Notes: generated from the sequence alone by a model not told the origin. A stretch of 52,822 nucleotides of DNA from Lachnospiraceae bacterium (GCA_011959285.1 BLLW01000022.1:1-52822), one strand, 5' to 3'; counted from the stretch's first letter, positions 16,509 through 25,489 are shown. Program-made: numbers and translations.

Positions 16509-16727
16509 ATGGAAGATAATACATCACTAGTAACAGTTCAGCGGCTGTCCTGCCTTTACCAGATGATTTCACGTGGACTGACAGGTTTAGAAGGACTGCT
16601 CGTGCATTTAGAGAAAAGAAAGGCTTTAGAGCACAGGATCATTGACGAGATCTTTAAGGAGAATACGTTTGTCGTGCAGGCGAAACATTATGTATTAGAG
16701 GATATAAAAAGGGGGAGGGGCAATTGA
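16509..16727 (+). CDS. Small hypothetical protein upstream of GNAT
   Basis: 72 residues, helical and charged (LEHRIIDEIFKENTFVVQAK). The stop overlaps the following GNAT start (TGATG). A 12-base palindrome AGTATATATACT at 16485-16496 lies just upstream in the region divergent from the dead GNAT gene and may be a promoter or operator. I do not recognise the family. Overlap with the next gene supports translation. Confidence 0.5.
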   Translation: MEDNTSLVTVQRLSCLYQMISRGLTGLEGLLVHLEKRKALEHRIIDEIFKENTFVVQAKHYVLEDIKRGRGN

Positions 16728-17599
16728 TGAATACAGAAATAATCAGAGGCTACTACAATCAGGATGCGCTTCGAGGCAGTTTTAACCAGCTTGCCCGCCA
16801 AACCTTTGACGGGCTGGATTTTGAAGCGTGGTATCGGGATGGGTATTGGAGTGAGTGCTATGACCCTCACTCTATTGTGATAGACGGGAAAGTAGTCGCG
16901 AATGTGTCCGTCAATTTCATGGATTTTTTCTGGAATGGTCAGAGAAAGCACTTTATTCAGCTGGGTACTGTGATGACAGCTGAGGGCTTTCGGAATCAAG
17001 GGCTGATTCGGCAGATTATGGATGGAATAGAGGAAGAATTTGGGCAGAAGGCGGACGGCATATATCTGTTTGCAAATGACAGCGTCTTAGATTTTTATCC
17101 TAAGTTTGGCTTTAAAAAGGTAATGGAGCACTGCTATACAAAGCCTTTTTCTATATCCGAAGGCAGTAGCGCGATACGGATTTCCATGCAGGAACAGGGG
17201 GAAAGGAAAAGGCTGGAGGATGCCATGCGCAGAAGTGTTTCTTACAGCCGGTTCCGCATGGTGGATAATGACAATCTGATTTTCTTCTATCTCACCGGTC
17301 CCTTGCGGGATTGTGTTTACTATGACTGCAGGCATGATGCCTATGTGATTGCGCAGATAGAGAAAGAGGTGCTTACCGTGCATGATATTTTTTCGGAAAA
17401 GAAATATCCTGTGGATGATATCCTTGCCGCATTTGGCAGGGGTATAAGGCTGGTCAGGTTTGGGTTCACGCCGATCGATGCGGAAGAATGTGAGGTGGAA
17501 GCATACAGGGAAGAGGACTGCACATTGTTTGTCAAAGGGACTGGATTGGAGGATTTTGAAAAAGACAAAGTGATTTTTCCTACATTGTCCCATGCGTAG
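16727..17599 (+). CDS. GNAT-family N-acetyltransferase
   Basis: 290 residues from ATG 16727, preceded by GGGGGAGGGG. The N-terminal GNAT domain (about 1-145) has the acetyl-CoA loop LGTVMTAEGFRNQGLIRQIM and the FYPKFGFKKV motif; the C-terminal half (150-290) is of unknown fold. The acceptor substrate cannot be inferred. The preceding 72-residue gene is translationally coupled. After it, 17600-17793 holds no gene. Confidence 0.85.
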   Translation: MNTEIIRGYYNQDALRGSFNQLARQTFDGLDFEAWYRDGYWSECYDPHSIVIDGKVVANVSVNFMDFFWNGQRKHFIQLGTVMTAEGFRNQGLIRQIMDGIEEEFGQKADGIYLFANDSVLDFYPKFGFKKVMEHCYTKPFSISEGSSAIRISMQEQGERKRLEDAMRRSVSYSRFRMVDNDNLIFFYLTGPLRDCVYYDCRHDAYVIAQIEKEVLTVHDIFSEKKYPVDDILAAFGRGIRLVRFGFTPIDAEECEVEAYREEDCTLFVKGTGLEDFEKDKVIFPTLSHA

Positions 17600-17793
17600 A
17601 AGGGGTGATACACGGTGCAACGGGGTCGCGGTTCTGAAGACGGCATAGTGCACCTCTTCATTGGCGACTTCGTGTAAAATGCTGCCTGCCCAGGACACAA
17701 GATGCTGGGTCAAAAATTAGTTTTGGACTATCTGTCCAATGACAATCAAGTAAAATCTTGTTATCCTTTTATTACAGATTAAGGGGTGATGGG

Positions 17794-18465
17794 ATGCTGT
17801 TTCTGATTGATTATGAAAATGTTGGCAATGCAGGAATGAAGGGCTGTAACTATCTTGATGCACAGGATCAGCTGATCGTTTTTTACAGCGAAGCGAAAAA
17901 GCACATGGAGCAAAGGAGCCTAGAGAATATCACAGCTTCCGGGTGCACCTTTGAGATATGCAAGCTTTGCAAGACAGGGAAGAATGCGCTGGACTTTTAC
18001 ATTGCGTCCAAGCTGGGAGAGCTGATAGGAGAGGGATATGGGGGGATTGCAGCCGTGGTCAGCAGTGACGGCGGGTTCCAGGCGGTCAGAGACTATTGGG
18101 AGAAGCGCTCAGACCGTAAGAGACGGATCGTCCTATCCTCCTGCATTGAAGACGCCATCGTAAGCGGCAACGAAAACAACGAGCGGACGAGAGAACTTAA
18201 GCGTCTGCGCGAAAAGCTTCCAATCGGCAGTTTTTATTCGGCTTATGCCGAGCGGACAAGAATCAAGGTCATGTTAAAGGAATTGTTTAAAGATACCCCG
18301 TACGAGAACAGGATAGAAGATATCCAGAATATGATAGAGGGAAAAGAAAAAAGTTCCAAAGTAATTTACTTAAGCAGCCTGCATTTGTTCGGAAAAAAGG
18401 GCGGTTTGGAAGTTTATAACAGAATCAAGGCGGGTAATGCGCTTCAAAAAGCAGAACATGCTTGA
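17794..18465 (+). CDS. NYN/PIN-like domain protein
   Basis: 223 residues. MLFLIDYENVGNAGM is the first acidic motif of NYN/PIN-like RNases. TGKNALDFYIASKLGEL carries the second Asp, and AAVVSSDGGFQAVRDYW carries the SxDxxF motif with the third. The C-terminal 90 residues are basic and helical. The fold predicts Mg-dependent RNA cleavage. GGGGTGAT precedes ATG 17794. It is single, not beside an antitoxin, so a housekeeping RNA role is more likely than a toxin. Confidence 0.75.
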   Translation: MLFLIDYENVGNAGMKGCNYLDAQDQLIVFYSEAKKHMEQRSLENITASGCTFEICKLCKTGKNALDFYIASKLGELIGEGYGGIAAVVSSDGGFQAVRDYWEKRSDRKRRIVLSSCIEDAIVSGNENNERTRELKRLREKLPIGSFYSAYAERTRIKVMLKELFKDTPYENRIEDIQNMIEGKEKSSKVIYLSSLHLFGKKGGLEVYNRIKAGNALQKAEHA

Positions 18466-18483
18466 CTATAGATGAATATGAGG

Positions 18484-18529
18484 TTGACATTACTTATTTC
18501 ATTTGATTAAATGAGATTGTGTTAACACA
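18484..18529 (+). promoter_or_regulatory. Promoter with adjacent palindromic operator
   Basis: TTGACA (18484-18489), 17 bases, TTAAAT (18507-18512), directly followed by the 12-base perfect palindrome TGTGTTAACACA at 18518-18529. The palindrome spans the predicted transcription start, ideal for repression. It drives the 13-codon frame at 18552 and perhaps the Mor-like regulator at 18672. Confidence 0.6.
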
Positions 18530-18551
18530 CTAGGAAAGAGAGGAAAATTGC

Positions 18552-18593
18552 ATGAAGAATTATACGAAGAAGGATCTTGTGGTGGCTGCATAG
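18552..18593 (+). CDS. 13-codon leader or truncated gene
   Basis: AGGAAA precedes ATG 18552; the frame reads MKNYTKKDLVVAA and stops. In another frame protein-like sequence continues to 18661 (EAAIANIIRMIVIAVCDPKK), so it may be the frameshifted remains of a small gene. Imperfect arms CGGCTAT and ATAGCCG at about 18595-18635 could also form a hairpin. Confidence 0.3.
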   Translation: MKNYTKKDLVVAA

Positions 18594-18671
18594 AGGCGGC
18601 TATTGCAAACATAATAAGAATGATTGTTATAGCCGTTTGTGACCCAAAGAAATATTTTTAGGAGGGCTATC

Positions 18672-18986
18672 ATGGGCTATATAAGGGCAGAAGATGTTCT
18701 GCCGGAAGAAGTGATTGACCTGATTTGGCAATATGTTGACGGCGAATTGGTCTATATCCCCCGAAAGGGACAGAAACGCTGCTGGGGTTCTGTAACGGGC
18801 GCCCGCGACAATCTGAAACTACGAAACGAGAGCATCTATACACAGTATATGAAGGGGATATCGGTCCAGGAACTTGCAGCCTGCTATTGTCTGTCGGAGA
18901 AAAGCATACAGAGAATCATCAGGGAATTAAAGAAATCGCCTCCTTCTGAGAGCCATATATTAAGAGCCCTCAAAGGAGGAAAATAA
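18672..18986 (+). CDS. CD3324-type Mor-like DNA-binding protein
   Basis: 104 residues from ATG 18672 behind AGGAGGG. The N-terminal part (DVLPEEVIDLIWQYVDGELV, then YIPRKG) and the C-terminal helix-turn-helix (VQELAACYCLSEKSIQRII) match the Mor/CD3324 family related to the phage Mu middle-operon activator. The target is unknown; the palindrome at 18518 upstream suggests autoregulation. The RNHCP gene starts one base after its stop. Confidence 0.8.
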   Translation: MGYIRAEDVLPEEVIDLIWQYVDGELVYIPRKGQKRCWGSVTGARDNLKLRNESIYTQYMKGISVQELAACYCLSEKSIQRIIRELKKSPPSESHILRALKGGK

Positions 18987-18987
18987 A

Positions 18988-19416
18988 TTGAATAGAGAAA
19001 ATAAAAGAAAAACCTTTGAAAAAGGGTATTATAAGAATCATGCCTGCAAGGATACCTTTACCTGTAAAGTATGCGGACGGGAAGTGGTGCCGGAGGGTGC
19101 AGGAAGTGATCACAGAAATCATTGTCCGAATTGCCTGACTAGTCTGCACGTCGATATCAGACCCGGGGATCGGGAGGCAGACTGCGGCGGATACATGGAT
19201 GCAGTGGCAGTGTGGGTGAGGAAGAACGGTGAATGGGCAGTCATCCACCGGTGCAGGATGTGCGGAGCGTTCAGCTCTAATCGGGTAGCGGCGGATGACA
19301 ATCCCATGAAACTGATGTCGATTGCCTTAAGGCCGCTTACCTTGCCGCCTTTTCCGGTGGAGCGGATTGAAGAGATGACCCGCCTGATGGGCGGAGACGG
19401 AGAAATAAAATTTTAA
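18988..19416 (+). CDS. RNHCP domain zinc-binding protein
   Basis: 142 residues from TTG 18988 with AGGAGG upstream. FTCKVCGREVVPEGAG, the family-naming RNHCPNCLTSLHVD and a third pair HRCRMCGAFSSNR give three CxxC-type zinc knuckles. The function of RNHCP proteins is not established. It forms a two-gene unit with the Mor-like regulator and ends in a strong terminator. Confidence 0.85.
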   Translation: MNRENKRKTFEKGYYKNHACKDTFTCKVCGREVVPEGAGSDHRNHCPNCLTSLHVDIRPGDREADCGGYMDAVAVWVRKNGEWAVIHRCRMCGAFSSNRVAADDNPMKLMSIALRPLTLPPFPVERIEEMTRLMGGDGEIKF

Positions 19417-19456
19417 AAAAGCAGGTCGCGGCTTGTGCCGATGACCTGCTTTTTTT
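19415..19456 (+). terminator. Rho-independent terminator after RNHCP gene
   Basis: AAAAAAGCAGGTC and GACCTGCTTTTTTT form a perfect stem with a 15-base loop and T tail, usable in both directions. Confidence 0.85.
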
Positions 19457-19459
19457 AAC

Positions 19460-19488
19460 AAGCCGCCTCAAGAAGCGTGGCGGCGTTT
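19460..19488. repeat. Dispersed hairpin element, copy A
   Basis: The segment pairs GCCGCC with GGCGGC around a loop ending AAGCGT. About 23 of 28 positions match a second copy at 27438-27465; both follow a terminator directly. Possibly a small intergenic repeat family. Confidence 0.45.
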
Positions 19489-19499
19489 CCTTAGAACTT

Positions 19500-19529
19500 T
19501 TGACAGGGGCAAGGTGACATGTGTATAAT
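19500..19529 (+). promoter_or_regulatory. Promoter of the pepT gene
   Basis: TTGACA (19500-19505), an 18-base spacer and TATAAT (19524-19529) match the sigma-A consensus at both boxes, 74 bases before the pepT ATG. Confidence 0.75.
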
Positions 19530-19602
19530 AAAATCCAGAGGTGGATATTGATTTATATATAGAAGAAAGGCAGAGTATGCCGAGAGAATAGGAGCGCGGA
19601 AG

Positions 19603-20838
19603 ATGGAAAGAGTGATAGAAAAATTTCTTGAATATGTCAAAATGGATACCCAGTCGTCGGAGGAAAGTACATCTGTGCCTTCCACCGCCAAACAGCATGA
19701 TCTTGCAAAGCTTCTGGTAAGGCAGCTTAAGGAGATGGGAGCGGAAGAAATCACATATGATGAGGAACATTGTTATGTGTATGCTTCGGTTCCGGCTTCC
19801 GATGGATGCAAGGAGGCGCCGGTTCTGGGCTTTATTGCGCATATGGATACCGCTCCGGCGGTGAGCGGGGCAGGGGTAAAGCCGAGGATAGTGGAAAATT
19901 ATGATGGAAATGACTTGGTGCTGAATGAAGAAAAGCAGGTCGTGATGAAGGTGGCGGACTTTCCGGAGCTGGTTTCCTATAAGGGAAAAAGGCTGATTGT
20001 GACGGATGGGACTACGCTGCTGGGGGCGGACGATAAAGCCGGCGTTGCGGAAATCATGGCAATGGCTGAATATCTCCTGGAACATCCTGAAATTGTCCAT
20101 GGCAAGATACGCATTGGATTTACGCCGGATGAAGAGGTGGGTGCCGGTGCGGATCACTTTGATGTGGAACTCTTCGGTGCAGACTATGCCTATACGGTAG
20201 ACGGCGGAAGGCTGGGAGAACTGGAATATGAGAATTTCAATGCGGCAGGGGCAAAGGTAGCTGTCCAAGGCAGGAGCGTCCATCCGGGGGAGGCGAAGGA
20301 TAAGATGTGCAATGCAATTTTAATCGCGCAGGAGTTCCAGATGCTGCTCCCTGCTTCAGAAAATCCTATGTATACCTGCGGATATGAGGGATTTTACCAT
20401 TTGGACCGATTAAGCGGTACGGTGGAAGAGGCGGAAGCGGAATATATCATCAGGGACCATGACAGGGAAAAGTTTGAGAAAAAGAAGGCGTTCTTTTTAC
20501 AGACCGGTGAATTTTTAAACAAAAAATACGGGGAAGGGACCGTTACAATCGACCTGAAGGATTCTTATTATAATATGAAAGAGATGATAGAAAAACATAT
20601 GCATCTGGTGGACAATGCGAAACAGGCGATGGAGGAGCTTAGCATTTCACCTGTGGTGGTTCCCATCAGGGGAGGGACGGACGGAGCACGGCTTTCATTT
20701 ATGGGGCTGCCCTGCCCGAATCTCTGCACGGGGGGAGCGAACTTCCACGGAAAATTTGAATATGCCTGTGCGGACGATATGGAAAAAATTGTGGAACTGC
20801 TGATTAGGATAACGGAAAAATACAGTGGAAAAATGTAG
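19603..20838 (+). CDS. pepT: Peptidase T (tripeptidase, M20B)
   Basis: 411 residues, the normal length. It removes N-terminal residues from tripeptides using two zinc ions in the cytoplasm. HMDTAP carries the first metal ligand and catalytic Asp. [11 protein letters not shown] carries the bridging Asp, TPDEEVG the general-base Glu pair, and VDGG and NFHGKFE further ligands. [18 protein letters not shown] is the PepT signature. The dimerisation lid domain occupies about 205-315. A weak AG-rich site precedes the ATG. The WYL regulator follows after 14 bases. Confidence 0.95.
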   Translation: MERVIEKFLEYVKMDTQSSEESTSVPSTAKQHDLAKLLVRQLKEMGAEEITYDEEHCYVYASVPASDGCKEAPVLGFIAHMDTAPAVSGAGVKPRIVENYDGNDLVLNEEKQVVMKVADFPELVSYKGKRLIVTDGTTLLGADDKAGVAEIMAMAEYLLEHPEIVHGKIRIGFTPDEEVGAGADHFDVELFGADYAYTVDGGRLGELEYENFNAAGAKVAVQGRSVHPGEAKDKMCNAILIAQEFQMLLPASENPMYTCGYEGFYHLDRLSGTVEEAEAEYIIRDHDREKFEKKKAFFLQTGEFLNKKYGEGTVTIDLKDSYYNMKEMIEKHMHLVDNAKQAMEELSISPVVVPIRGGTDGARLSFMGLPCPNLCTGGANFHGKFEYACADDMEKIVELLIRITEKYSGKM

Positions 20839-20852
20839 GAAACGGCAAATCA

Positions 20853-21773
20853 ATGAAGACGGAACGACTCTATGCCATTACGGTATATTTACTGAATCAT
20901 GGAAGGACAAGCGCAAGTGAATTGGCAAAGCATTTTGAAGTGTCGCTGCGTACGATACAGCGGGATATAGACTCCTTATGTCTGGCAGGGATTCCGGTTA
21001 TCGCGGTTGCGGGGGCGGCAGGCGGTTATGAGATATCTGACCGTTTCGAGTTAAATAAAGAATATGCTACGGCGGATGATTATTCCCGTATTTTGATTGC
21101 CCTTCAGGGGCTGGCTTCGGTTACCAGCGATCCAAAAGTAAAATACACAGCGGAAAAGATTGCTCGTGTATCAAAGCCGGAGGATCAAGGTATCGTGCTG
21201 GACTTTTCTGTTCTGCGGGAGGGGGAATCTGCCGTCTTGCAGCAATTGCAGAATGCAGTAGCTTTAAAGCATATGGTGGAGTTCTTTTATACAAATAATA
21301 ATTATGAAACCCGGATACACCGGGTGGAGCCTATTGCGGTCTTGTACAGGTGGTATGCATGGTATCTTCTCGCTTATTCAAAGGTAAAAAAAGATTACCG
21401 TACCTACAAATTGGTGCGGATGCGCGCATTAAAGATAACGGATCAGCCCTTTGAAAAGGGGCACGAATCGGCAAGTGAGATTTTAGAGAAGATGGATCGG
21501 ACTGATTCACGCAGCTACACCCGGATATTGATTAAGTGTGCGGAACCTGCAAAAGTGAGGATTATAGAATATTTGAAAGGTACGATTGTGCAGGAATTTC
21601 CTGATGGCGGTGCATTGATTCAGGCGATGGTAGTTGAAAATGAGCAATTCTGGTTGGGAACACTTTTATCATTGGGCGATAAGGCGGAGATTATTGAACC
21701 AGAAGAAATCCGCTGCCGGGTATTGGATGCGGCGGAAAAAATCGTTTCTTTATATACAAACTATGACATCTAG
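20853..21773 (+). CDS. YafY-type HTH-WYL transcriptional regulator
   Basis: 306 residues: DeoR-like HTH (ALAKHFEVSLRTIQRDIDSL-type motif, about 15-55), then a WYL domain (about 130-215) with YRWYAWYLLAYSKVKKDYRT, and a C-terminal extension. WYL domains bind nucleotides or small ligands to control DNA binding. It starts 14 bases after pepT. A perfect palindrome overlapping its stop codon lies in front of the next gene and is a likely binding site. Confidence 0.9.
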   Translation: MKTERLYAITVYLLNHGRTSASELAKHFEVSLRTIQRDIDSLCLAGIPVIAVAGAAGGYEISDRFELNKEYATADDYSRILIALQGLASVTSDPKVKYTAEKIARVSKPEDQGIVLDFSVLREGESAVLQQLQNAVALKHMVEFFYTNNNYETRIHRVEPIAVLYRWYAWYLLAYSKVKKDYRTYKLVRMRALKITDQPFEKGHESASEILEKMDRTDSRSYTRILIKCAEPAKVRIIEYLKGTIVQEFPDGGALIQAMVVENEQFWLGTLLSLGDKAEIIEPEEIRCRVLDAAEKIVSLYTNYDI

Positions 21774-21781
21774 TTGTCATA
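21762..21781. promoter_or_regulatory. Palindromic operator between WYL and GNAT genes
   Basis: TATGACA-TCTAGT-TGTCATA is a perfect inverted repeat with 7-base arms; it contains the WYL stop codon. A TATACT box lies 10 bases downstream (21792-21797). It probably binds the adjacent WYL regulator and controls the GNAT gene at 21825. Confidence 0.6.
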
Positions 21782-21824
21782 TATGCTGTGGTATACTGCT
21801 GAAAAAAGAGTTGGAGGTATTGTA

Positions 21825-22391
21825 ATGACAAATCCATATGAAACTTGTCCGATATTTGAAAATGAAAGTTATCTGATAAGGATGATTGACGAAAGCGATG
21901 CGCCGGACCTTCTGCTGGTGTATTCCGATGAGAAAGCGGTGCCCTTTTTTAACAGTGATAACTGCGGAGGGGATGACTTTTACATGACGCGCTTAGAATA
22001 TGTGCAGGGGGCAATCAAGGCATGGCAGGAAGCATATGAGAGAAGGGAGTTTGTGCGCTGGTCGATAATCGACAAAAAGGCGAAGCAGGCGATTGGAACC
22101 ATTGAACTATTCAACCGTCATGCTGAAGACTACTTTAACGACTGCGCTATCCTGCGGCTGGATCTTAGAAGCGATTATGAACGCAGAGAGGTGATTTATG
22201 AAATCGTATCTCTTATCGCGCAGCCGGCTTTTGAGATGTTTGACTGCCGGATGATTGCAACGAAGATTCCTCCCTTAGCCTCCTTACGCAGACAGGCGGC
22301 GGAGGAATGGGGCTTTGCGTCTTCTTCTGAAAGACTGATCGGACATGACGGAACGGCTTACACGGATTACTTTATCTTGCGAAAAAAATGA
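21825..22391 (+). CDS. GNAT acetyltransferase, RimJ/RimL-like
   Basis: 188 residues from ATG 21825, preceded by TTGGAGG. SYLIRMIDESDAPDLLLVYS at the start and WSIIDKKAKQAIGTIELFN are RimJ/RimL-type GNAT features. The acetyl-CoA loop is poorly conserved (RLDLRSDYERREV), so activity is not certain. It sits directly behind the palindrome of the WYL regulator and is probably its target. Confidence 0.75.
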   Translation: MTNPYETCPIFENESYLIRMIDESDAPDLLLVYSDEKAVPFFNSDNCGGDDFYMTRLEYVQGAIKAWQEAYERREFVRWSIIDKKAKQAIGTIELFNRHAEDYFNDCAILRLDLRSDYERREVIYEIVSLIAQPAFEMFDCRMIATKIPPLASLRRQAAEEWGFASSSERLIGHDGTAYTDYFILRKK

Positions 22392-22428
22392 TACTTAGTG
22401 TATAATTTCATTTATAGGAGGGTGAGAT

Positions 22429-22800
22429 ATGAGTTTAAGTGAAAAAGAGAAACAGGAATGGGAAGATGCACTGAGGGAAACAGAATTGCTGAAAGAGGGA
22501 GATTCCATAGTGGAATATGTGAAAGGCGATTACTGGTCCTTTGGTCAGAACAGAGGCAGATACTTTTTTACCAATGAATCTTTAATCTTTATAAGCGGAT
22601 TTGGCGGTACGACTGCTGTTATGCCTTACCGCAATATCAAGGAAATCAAAAAGTGCTTCGTGGGTCCATTTATCCCGACGGGAGTCAAGCTGACAGTGTT
22701 CGACGAGAAAAAGGGAAAGAATAAGAAACATAAGCTGTCCTTGATGGGAAGAAAGAAATGGATGGAGTATCTTTCCAAACAGTCCGGCGTAGCTCTTTAA
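22429..22800 (+). CDS. Small PH/GRAM-like domain protein
   Basis: 123 residues; AGGAGGGTGAG precedes the ATG. The beta-rich pattern (GRYFFTNESLIFISGFGG, AVMPYRNIKEIKKC, VKLTVFDEKKG) fits bacterial PH-like (bPH/GRAM) domains. No membrane segment. Function unknown. It is followed by a strong terminator. Confidence 0.65.
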   Translation: MSLSEKEKQEWEDALRETELLKEGDSIVEYVKGDYWSFGQNRGRYFFTNESLIFISGFGGTTAVMPYRNIKEIKKCFVGPFIPTGVKLTVFDEKKGKNKKHKLSLMGRKKWMEYLSKQSGVAL

Positions 22801-22805
22801 AGCAC

Positions 22806-22850
22806 AAAAAGGAGATATACTTGCAAAAGATGCAGGTGTATCTCTTTTTT
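22806..22850 (+). terminator. Rho-independent terminator
   Basis: A 20-base stem (22806-22825 with 22831-22850) with a few wobbles, five-base loop and terminal T6. TATAAT at 22859-22864 just after it may be the -10 box of the SEC-C gene, without a clear -35. Confidence 0.8.
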
Positions 22851-22919
22851 GCGTATGGTATAATATGTATGAAAACGGATGCGGCAGGTACCAGAGAATA
22901 AATTGAAAGAGGTACGAGT

Positions 22920-24425
22920 GTGAAAGAAACCAGAGAGGAAATTAAAAATTATTTGAAGAAGTATCACGCACAGGAAATAAAACTGCTTTGTGGAGTGGTT
23001 ATTCAAGTGCTTCCTAGTAATCATGACTTTAGAATTGCAACGGGTTCAGATGAAGGGGATATTCGCAAGGTGATAGAAAGGGAGTGCGAGCGGAAAATTC
23101 TTTTTTCTAATGAAACCATCATCAGCAAAGACGATGCAGAATTATTTCGTATGATAGATGAACTTGATTACAAACAGACGAAGTTAGGGAAAACGAAGCA
23201 AATAGAACTTATGGCGGGAGTACTGGGGAGTGATACGCTATTTGAAGGTTTTTGCCTTGCTTTTCACGATTCGGACGACAGTTTGGAGGAATTTTGCAAA
23301 TTGTGCGGATGCGCAGGGCGCTATCAAGAATGTGCACTTGAACCAGTGTACAGAAAAAGGAGAAAATACGGCAGGTTAATTGCTGAATATGCAACGGCAG
23401 CGGCAAACCTATATGGCGTAATACATATTGTTGAACTTGAGGAACTGATCTGGGAATATGAAAGATCATTCAGAGATTACAAGGGATATGCAAGAGAGAC
23501 AGGAAGTTATCAAAATACGATTATGTTCACGCCGGAATTTATTGGTACTTATACGCTGCACAACTTGGTGGGAAATGTAGTGGCGGCTGTCTGTACGACT
23601 TTGGATGGCTATATTCTGCATTTGTGCTTTAAGGAGGACTATGAATGGGAACAGCAGAAGTTTATTCATCACTTTAAAGGGGTGAACAGGGAGCTTACGG
23701 AAGATGATCTTGGCAGATTTTTTTGCAGTTGTGATACTTCCTTTAGGGTACTGCATGATCTTGCAAGTGAAAAAGAAGTCTATTTTCCGGAGAAGAAAGA
23801 GTTCCTGCGATATGTAGATGAAACATATTATGCAGAGAATCTCGCTTGCAAAAAGATGCGGCGCTACATAGAAAAGAATTTTATGAGTGCATTTTCCCAA
23901 GCAGCAAAACAGGAGGAAATCACTACTGCACAGTGTATAGATGATTTCATGTATGAAATATGTGTGCAGGCTTCGGATAGGAATGATGCAGGAATAGAAC
24001 GGGATGTAAATGATTTTGTACAGTTCCTTTTTGAATCGCTGGAGGCATATGATGTTCACTTTGACGGTACGGAACAGGAAAATGAACTTTTAGGATATGC
24101 AATGAATGTGGCAAATTCGGTAAGATTGTGGATAAATCATGGATGCACTCCCCAGGAAGTCAGGAGACAGATGCAGGCTCATCCAGAGGAAACGGTCATT
24201 GTTCCGGGAAGCTCCCATGCTGCCGTTTTCCTGGCGGAAGGAAAATCAGAGATAGAGAAAATGGGTTTTCATGTGGATCTGGATGCATCGGCGTCACAAA
24301 TACCGATATTTGGGTTTGCTCAAGGGGCAGATGGAGAAATGAAGAAAGGGGTTAAAAAAATTTATCCCAATGATCCTTGTCCCTGCGGCTCTGGCAAAAA
24401 GTATAAAAAGTGTTGCGGAAAATGA
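22920..24425 (+). CDS. Large SEC-C metal-binding protein of unknown function
   Basis: 501 residues from GTG 22920. The last 20 residues (NDPCPCGSGKKYKKCCG) are the SEC-C zinc motif also found at the SecA C-terminus. The rest is not recognised; it is mostly helical and acidic, with a Cys-containing helix near 120-145 (EEFCKLCGCAGRYQEC). Related SEC-C proteins in Clostridia are poorly characterised and are often near stress or defence genes. No signal peptide or membrane segment. Confidence 0.75.
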   Translation: MKETREEIKNYLKKYHAQEIKLLCGVVIQVLPSNHDFRIATGSDEGDIRKVIERECERKILFSNETIISKDDAELFRMIDELDYKQTKLGKTKQIELMAGVLGSDTLFEGFCLAFHDSDDSLEEFCKLCGCAGRYQECALEPVYRKRRKYGRLIAEYATAAANLYGVIHIVELEELIWEYERSFRDYKGYARETGSYQNTIMFTPEFIGTYTLHNLVGNVVAAVCTTLDGYILHLCFKEDYEWEQQKFIHHFKGVNRELTEDDLGRFFCSCDTSFRVLHDLASEKEVYFPEKKEFLRYVDETYYAENLACKKMRRYIEKNFMSAFSQAAKQEEITTAQCIDDFMYEICVQASDRNDAGIERDVNDFVQFLFESLEAYDVHFDGTEQENELLGYAMNVANSVRLWINHGCTPQEVRRQMQAHPEETVIVPGSSHAAVFLAEGKSEIEKMGFHVDLDASASQIPIFGFAQGADGEMKKGVKKIYPNDPCPCGSGKKYKKCCGK

Positions 24426-24482
24426 GAAAATAGAGGAGAGAAGGTATTGAATTCACAGTATATTTGGACGATATATAATTTA

Positions 24483-24498
24483 AGCACAGGGATGTGCT
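24483..24498. promoter_or_regulatory. Small palindrome at predicted transcription start
   Basis: AGCACA-GGGA-TGTGCT directly downstream of a TATAAT (24474-24479). It could be an operator or a 5' hairpin of the coiled-coil gene transcript. The -35 is weak. Confidence 0.4.
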
Positions 24499-24523
24499 AA
24501 TAAGTATACAAGGATGTGATGAA

Positions 24524-25126
24524 ATGAAAATTGGAGAAGCGCAGCAGATTTACAGGGAACAGGTGAAGGAATATCGGACACAGAAGGTTGCTTTATCCAA
24601 GGAATTAAAGGATATTCAGTCAAGAATGAAGCGTGAGCCGGAGAAACAGGAAGAGTATGCTTCTAAGGCGGCTACTTTGGAACTGACTTTAAATGCATTG
24701 GATGAAAAGCAGACGGAGTATCAGGATTATTTAAGCAAACTGGCAGATCAGTACTGTGCATACTGGAATGCAACGGTGGCGGATCAACAGGCAGACGCAG
24801 CAGCTGAATATGCGGAAGATATGGGGAAAATGATGGAAGTTGCCCGCCGCATCATGAAGGGCGGAATCGTGCCGGCTTCAGATGAAAAAAAGCTGATGGA
24901 GTTCAGTTTTGAGATGTACCAGACGGCAAAGAATATTGGAGCCATGGTGCAGCGCCAGAAAAGAGAAAAATATGATTCCCTTTGGGGGGATGAAGAAGAA
25001 AAAGAGTATGACGATCCGCGGGAAGTGGCGGAGAATGGAACTGCCCCGGCAGGGGCACCGGATGTGGTGGATGTTGCGGAGACGATGGCGTCTGTTACAA
25101 CGGCGTCTGCGACACCGGCGGAATAA
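24524..25126 (+). CDS. Coiled-coil hypothetical protein
   Basis: 200 residues from ATG 24524 (AGGATGTGATG upstream). Residues 1-80 are strongly heptad-like (KEYRTQKVALSKELKDIQSR), 100-150 are helical, and the tail is acidic, then Ala/Thr-rich (VTTASATPAE), suggesting a disordered end. I do not recognise a named family. A similarly built coiled-coil protein is encoded at 27508-28344 on the other strand, with the GH13 gene between them. The two may act together in a cell structure. Confidence 0.65.
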   Translation: MKIGEAQQIYREQVKEYRTQKVALSKELKDIQSRMKREPEKQEEYASKAATLELTLNALDEKQTEYQDYLSKLADQYCAYWNATVADQQADAAAEYAEDMGKMMEVARRIMKGGIVPASDEKKLMEFSFEMYQTAKNIGAMVQRQKREKYDSLWGDEEEKEYDDPREVAENGTAPAGAPDVVDVAETMASVTTASATPAE

Positions 25127-25179
25127 TGATTTCTTTTGACTTACATAGAAGTGTCTCATGAATTGTGGCATTTGTTGTG

Positions 25180-25299
25180 ATGTATTTTATTCGATTTTTT
25201 AAGGATAAGAGAAAACGAAAGGATTTGATGAGCAATGATCTGTCGTATGCGTATCTGGAAGAGGATGCGTATTTTCAGGCGAAAGAAAAGTTAAGGTAG
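25180..25299 (+). CDS. Possible 39-residue small protein
   Basis: MYFIRFFKDKRKRKDLMSND then SYAYLEEDAYFQAKEKLR. The amphipathic, protein-like composition supports it, but there is no clear ribosome site. Perhaps the end of a lost gene. Confidence 0.3.
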   Translation: MYFIRFFKDKRKRKDLMSNDLSYAYLEEDAYFQAKEKLR

Positions 25300-25489
25300 A
25301 TTGAGGGACCAGGGAAGGTATCATAATGAATAAAAAATCAGCTTTAATATTATGAATAATGCCCATTCTCAAAATATAGATTATATTATATGATAATCGC
25401 ACGGTGAGAGCGGCGGTATGCAAGGAAGAAAGAATAGTTGTGACTGCAGGCAGAGATTATATCATAATAACTTTGAAGGTGAGTGGAAA

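Noticed and set aside
17600-17793. Small RNA or gene in this gap
   Set aside because: I found no promoter-terminator pair and no plausible frame with a ribosome site.
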